Shown here: positions 60,737 through 64,000 of the stretch, one piece after another
Position numbering within the stretch: the stretch's first letter is position 1
Layout of the letters: each line of letters starts with the position of its first letter
Origin: Vibrio azureus
GTDB taxonomy: Bacteria > Pseudomonadota > Gammaproteobacteria > Enterobacterales > Vibrionaceae
NCBI RefSeq assembly: GCF_002849855.1
Contig: NZ_CP018616.1
Span: forward strand, 124,001-188,000
Direction of reading: 5' to 3'
Length of the DNA: 64,000 nt
Made by a program: the position numbers and the translations under genes
The notes under the pieces: model-generated
Database searches by the model: none
Told to the model about the DNA's origin: nothing
What the model saw: the letters and a program-made list of their open reading frames with translations, nothing else

Positions 60737-60773
60737 AAATCATCAACCTGACAGATAAATTTGGATTATTGCA

Positions 60774-61253
60774 GTGAAGACCAAACTGATCACCCGAGAA
60801 GGTTATAACAAACTGAAAGCAGAACATGATTATCTATGGCACGAGCAGCGCCCAGAAATCACGAAAATCGTCACGTGGGCGGCCAGCCTTGGCGATCGCT
60901 CAGAAAATGCAGATTACACATTTAATAAGCGTTTATTGCGTCAAATTGACCGTCGGGTACGCTTCTTACGCAAGTTCTTACCTGAAGTGACGATTGTTGA
61001 TTATTCCCCTCAACAAGAAGGGAAAGTTTTCTTTGGAGCTTGGGTTGAAATAGAAAATGAAGCAGGAGATATCAAGAAGTTTCGTATTGTTGGGCCAGAA
61101 GAAATCTACGGTGACGCAAAAGAGTACATTTCTATCGACTCCCCAATGGCTCGCGCATTACTCAAAAAGCAAGTCGATGAAGAGTTTGTTGTGCGCACTC
61201 CAGAGGGTGAAAAAGAATGGTTCATCAATAGCATTTCTTACGACAAAACCTAG
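60774..61253 (+). CDS. greB: Transcription elongation factor GreB
   Basis: A 159-residue GreA/GreB factor that lets RNA polymerase cut back stalled transcripts. The N-terminal coiled coil has LITREGYNKLKAEHDYLWHE and the acidic tip SLGDRSENADY; the basic patch and C-terminal FKBP-like domain carry DYSPQQEGKVFFGAWVEIE and SIDSPMARALLKK. The GTG start matches the usual MKTKLITREGY. It lies between tex and ompR, as in E. coli (tex-greB-ompR-envZ). Confidence 0.97.
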   Translation: MKTKLITREGYNKLKAEHDYLWHEQRPEITKIVTWAASLGDRSENADYTFNKRLLRQIDRRVRFLRKFLPEVTIVDYSPQQEGKVFFGAWVEIENEAGDIKKFRIVGPEEIYGDAKEYISIDSPMARALLKKQVDEEFVVRTPEGEKEWFINSISYDKT

Positions 61254-61431
61254 CTGTTTCTGCTCTCATTTTGAGTGTTATGCCTTTTTACTTCCTCACG
61301 CCATTCTGCCGAAATCAGCACATGAAAGAGTGAAAAGCGAGAGGAATATAAAAAGAGTAACAATTTGCACAAGCGCATCTTAAAAAACAGTGATACATTC
61401 TTGCTACAGATGCTTCTGAAAGGATGTTTCA

Positions 61432-62151
61432 ATGCAAGAAAATCATAAAATTTTAGTGGTTGATGACGATGCTCGTTTACGTGCTCTATTGGAGCGTTAT
61501 CTTTCTGAGCAAGGTTTTCAGGTAAGAAGTGTGGCCAATAGTGAGCAGATGGATCGTCTGTTAACACGTGAAAACTTCCACCTTATGGTATTGGACTTAA
61601 TGTTGCCGGGTGAAGATGGTTTATCCATCTGTCGTCGACTGCGTAATGCGAATAATGCATTGCCGATTCTAATGCTGACTGCAAAAGGGGATGAGGTTGA
61701 TCGCATTGTCGGCCTAGAGGTTGGGGCGGACGACTATCTACCTAAACCGTTTAATCCACGAGAATTATTGGCACGAATCAAGGCCGTACTTCGTCGCCAA
61801 ACGGTGGAGTTGCCAGGTGCCCCAAGCAGTAAAGAAAAAATTATCGAGTTTGGTGAATTTCGCCTTAATTTAGGCACACGTGAAATGTTCCGTGGTGAAG
61901 AGGCGATGCCACTGACATCCGGAGAGTTCGCGGTATTAAAGGCTTTAGTGCTTAATGCGCGTGAGCCGATGTCACGAGATAAATTGATGAATATGGCTCG
62001 CGGCCGTGAGTACTCTGCTATGGAGCGTTCTATTGACGTGCAGATCTCACGTTTACGTCGTATGTTGGAGGATGACCCCAGCAAGCCTCGTTATATTCAA
62101 ACGGTTTGGGGGCTCGGTTATGTATTTGTCCCAGATGGTAAGGAAGTGTAA
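61432..62151 (+). CDS. ompR: Osmolarity response regulator OmpR
   Basis: A 239-residue OmpR-class regulator. The receiver has DDDARLRALLERYL near the N-terminus and the phosphorylated Asp in LMVLDLMLPGEDGL near residue 55; Thr and Lys of the active site lie in MLTAKGD and YLPKPFNPREL. The winged-helix DNA-binding domain follows (MSRDKLMNMARGREYSAM, RSIDVQISRLRRML). It controls porins with EnvZ. AAGGA precedes the ATG. Confidence 0.98.
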   Translation: MQENHKILVVDDDARLRALLERYLSEQGFQVRSVANSEQMDRLLTRENFHLMVLDLMLPGEDGLSICRRLRNANNALPILMLTAKGDEVDRIVGLEVGADDYLPKPFNPRELLARIKAVLRRQTVELPGAPSSKEKIIEFGEFRLNLGTREMFRGEEAMPLTSGEFAVLKALVLNAREPMSRDKLMNMARGREYSAMERSIDVQISRLRRMLEDDPSKPRYIQTVWGLGYVFVPDGKEV

Positions 62152-62156
62152 CGCTG

Positions 62157-62188
62157 ATACCTAAGTAACCTCGATCTGAATCAATCAT
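62157..62188. repeat. Partial ERIC-like end in the ompR-envZ gap
   Basis: ATACCTAAGTAACCTCGATC followed by TGAATCAATCAT resembles the left end joined to the inner part (CCTCGCTCTGAATCAAGCAT) of the ERIC-like repeats. It is a fragment immediately after the ompR stop. Confidence 0.5.
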
Positions 62189-62225
62189 CAGCCTCTGATA
62201 ACGTGTACCTTTGGAGAGGCTGATG
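62186..62225 (+). promoter_or_regulatory. 11-bp hairpin before envZ start
   Basis: CATCAGCCTCT (62186-62196) and AGAGGCTGATG (62215-62225) form a perfect 11-bp stem with an 18-nt loop. The stem ends 3 nt before AAGGA (62229-62233), the envZ ribosome-binding site. It could reduce EnvZ translation relative to OmpR or stabilise RNA ends. Confidence 0.6.
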
Positions 62226-62239
62226 TGCAAGGACTTTTC

Positions 62240-63532
62240 ATGCGCATTCGAAGCTCATTCACCCAATCTATTTTGCTGTTCATCACCCTTTTGCTCGCCA
62301 GCCAAGCTTTTTCATACTATGCCCTGTTTAACTACGCTCTGATGCCCAGTTTGCAGCAGTTCAACAAGATTATTGCGCATGAGTTGAATATTGTGATTGA
62401 TCAGGATGATTTGCTCAAAGCGGATGCGCCATTGCGCCATCAATTATTAGAAAAGCTGGGGGTGACCGTCCATCGTGCTGATAGTGAAATGAAGCATGAA
62501 TTTGAGCAAGCGATGTCGATAGACTTAATGTCCTCAGAGATGACACAAGCCCTCGATTCACCGACGGAAGTACGATTATTGCTGGGAGATGAGAGTTATA
62601 TTCTGTGGGTTAAAATCAATAAATTACCTAACTCCATCATTCGCGTGCCATTGTCAGAGTTGCAAGAAGAGGACTTTATTCCTTTATTTCGCAATAGTTT
62701 GATTATGGCCTTACTGATCATTGCTGGTGGTTGGTTATTTATTCGATTGCAAAATCGTCCATTGCTGGAGTTAGAGAAAGCCGCTAAAGGCGTTGGACGA
62801 GGAGAAATTCCTGCGCCCATTCCTGAAAGAGGCGCGTCAGAAATCCGTTTGGTGACGCGTGCCTTTAATCGGATGTCCAAGGGGATACAACAGCTAGAAG
62901 AAGATCGGGCCCTGTTGATGGCAGGGATCAGTCATGATTTACGCACACCGCTAACACGTATCCGCTTAGCAACCGAAATGATGTCGCCCGAAGACAGCTA
63001 CCTTGCTGAAGGCATTATTAGTGATACTGAAGAGTGTAATGAGATCATTAGCCAGTTTATGGATTATCTTAAACCGGTAAATAAGGACACGTTTGAGCTT
63101 GTTGACCTCAATACTATCGCGAATGAGGTTGCCATTGCAGAAGGCAGTTATGAACAAGTAATAGAGACAGAATTGAGTCTCTTGCCGCTGGAAGCTTTGG
63201 GCAGTCCAATTGCGATTAAACGCGCTGTGACTAACCTTGTCGTCAATGCTCAGCGTTATGGTAATGGTTGGATAAAGATCAGTACGGGCATGACCGCCGA
63301 CAAAAAACTGGTATGGGCCTGCATTGAAGATAATGGCCCGGGGATCGAGCCATCTCAGGTGGCAAAACTGTTTGAACCTTTTACTCGCGGGGATACAGCA
63401 CGGGGTAGTGAAGGGACGGGATTAGGACTCGCGATTGTTAAGCGTATCGTTAGCCAGCATTCAGGGTCGGTCACGATGCGTAATCGCAGCGATGGCGGCT
63501 TGATGGCACAGATCAGTTTTCCAACCCAATAA
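62240..63532 (+). CDS. envZ: Osmosensor histidine kinase EnvZ
   Basis: A 430-residue inner-membrane kinase/phosphatase for OmpR. A first transmembrane helix (about 9-35), a periplasmic domain (about 36-155), a second helix (about 158-176), a HAMP region ([21 protein letters not shown]) and the H-box [20 protein letters not shown] with His near residue 239 follow. The ATPase part shows [23 protein letters not shown] and [15 protein letters not shown]. The ATG at 62240 is used since AAGGA lies 6 nt before it. An 88-bp gap separates it from ompR. Confidence 0.97.
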   Translation: MRIRSSFTQSILLFITLLLASQAFSYYALFNYALMPSLQQFNKIIAHELNIVIDQDDLLKADAPLRHQLLEKLGVTVHRADSEMKHEFEQAMSIDLMSSEMTQALDSPTEVRLLLGDESYILWVKINKLPNSIIRVPLSELQEEDFIPLFRNSLIMALLIIAGGWLFIRLQNRPLLELEKAAKGVGRGEIPAPIPERGASEIRLVTRAFNRMSKGIQQLEEDRALLMAGISHDLRTPLTRIRLATEMMSPEDSYLAEGIISDTEECNEIISQFMDYLKPVNKDTFELVDLNTIANEVAIAEGSYEQVIETELSLLPLEALGSPIAIKRAVTNLVVNAQRYGNGWIKISTGMTADKKLVWACIEDNGPGIEPSQVAKLFEPFTRGDTARGSEGTGLGLAIVKRIVSQHSGSVTMRNRSDGGLMAQISFPTQ

Positions 63533-63562
63533 CGCCGTTTATATGCTGCTCTGATTGGTTAC

Positions 63563-63592
63563 TCGCCTTCCCATCACCTGATATGAAGGCGA
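63563..63592. terminator. Inverted repeat between envZ and recG
   Basis: TCGCCTTC and GAAGGCGA form an 8-bp stem around a 14-nt loop between two convergent genes. No T run follows on either side, so termination is uncertain. Confidence 0.4.
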
Positions 63593-63604
63593 ATACGACA
63601 TCCT

Positions 63605-64000
63605 TTAGGCTTTGGAATACATATCTCGCTCACCAAGCCAACGATCAATGATAGCCGCTGCATTATCGGGGTACTGCTGGTGAATATGACGCGAAATACG
63701 TTGAACTTCAGGAATTAAGTGCTGATCACGGATTAAATCAGCGATTTTAAAATCAGCTAAACCGGTTTGTTTGGTTCCGAGCAGTTCACCCGGTCCACGG
63801 ATTTCTAAGTCTTTCTGAGCGATAACAAAACCGTCGTTACTCTCACGCAAAACGCCTAAACGCTTTTGTGCTGTTTTAGATAAAGGAGAGTGGTAAAGCA
63901 AGACGCAGTGACTAGCAACGGAGCCCCTTCCAACTCGGCCTCTTAACTGATGCAGTTGAGCCAAACCAAGACGCTCTGGATTTTCAATGATCATCAAACT
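63605..64000 (-). CDS. recG: ATP-dependent DNA helicase RecG (C-terminal part)
   Basis: The last 131 or so residues of RecG are inside the window; the gene continues past its right edge. Helicase motif VI LGLAQLHQLRGRVGRGSVAS and the RecG-specific wedge/TRG-region segment KDLEIRGPGELLGTKQTGL are present, and the tail ends ERDMYSKA. RecG remodels stalled forks and Holliday junctions. The in-frame ATG near 63997 is internal, not a start. Confidence 0.96.
   Translation of the reverse strand, partial: SLMIIENPERLGLAQLHQLRGRVGRGSVASHCVLLYHSPLSKTAQKRLGVLRESNDGFVIAQKDLEIRGPGELLGTKQTGLADFKIADLIRDQHLIPEVQRISRHIHQQYPDNAAAIIDRWLGERDMYSKA

Overview
The window reads as chromosome 1 of a Vibrio species other than V. 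cholerae. The evidence is the gene content and order (tatABC, hemB, ryhB, polA, Spot 42, engB; glnALG; typA; a complete eps/gsp type II secretion operon; ompR-envZ), protein sequences typical of Vibrionaceae, and several copies of the Vibrio ERIC-like palindrome whose ends read ATACCCAAGT and ACTTGGGTAT. No rRNA, tRNA, CRISPR array, prophage or insertion sequence was seen. This is mostly conserved core chromosome. The more interesting content lies between genes: four small-RNA loci, several regulatory sites and unusual repeats.

Layout. 1-3363: the tail of a BaiN/HI0933-like flavoprotein, then an EamA-family exporter and ethanolamine ammonia-lyase (eutBC) on the minus strand. 3651-9831: rmuC, ubiE-ubiJ-ubiB for ubiquinone, and tatABC for twin-arginine export. 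10017-12822: a previously overlooked 38-residue zinc-ribbon ORF, a TatD-family nuclease, hemB and a GNAT enzyme. 12853-13103: a Fur-boxed promoter and the iron-stress RNA RyhB. 13104-16893: a DnaA-box/GATC-rich leader, polA, Spot 42 RNA and a second candidate small RNA. 16896-22819: a long ERIC-like repeat, engB, cytochrome c4, a CsrB-family RNA, a methyltransferase, yihI, a DUF2489 protein and hemN.

22988-28824: adenosine deaminase and the nitrogen-control operon glnA-glnL-glnG. A sigma-54 promoter and NtrC enhancers lie before glnA, an NtrC site before glnL, and four tandem ~21-nt units separate the glnA stop codon from its terminator. 29171-36162: typA, a DUF2959 lipoprotein, yihY-dtd-yiiD and an AsmA-like protein. 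36298-39553: pckA, hslO and hslR. 39686-51343: a candidate CRP site and gspCDEFGHIJKLMN. 51419-58304: cysQ, nudE, nfuA, comF, bioH, an unrecognised gene and tex. 58383-64000: a composite ERIC-like repeat, a secreted protein made of four retropepsin-like units, greB, ompR, envZ (an 11-bp hairpin stands just before its start) and the 3' end of recG.

The genes serve central physiology: respiration (ubiquinone, cytochrome c4, heme), nitrogen assimilation, gluconeogenesis, protein export (Tat and type II) and envelope/osmotic sensing. RyhB (iron), Spot 42 (carbon) and CsrB (Csr pathway) are close together. No clearly new multi-gene system was found. The best candidates for undescribed elements are the repeat-built glnA 3' UTR, the second RNA after Spot 42, the four-unit retropepsin-like protein, the 38-residue zinc-ribbon protein and the ompR-envZ hairpin. 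All functions are inferred from reading the sequence and family knowledge; no database search was run.
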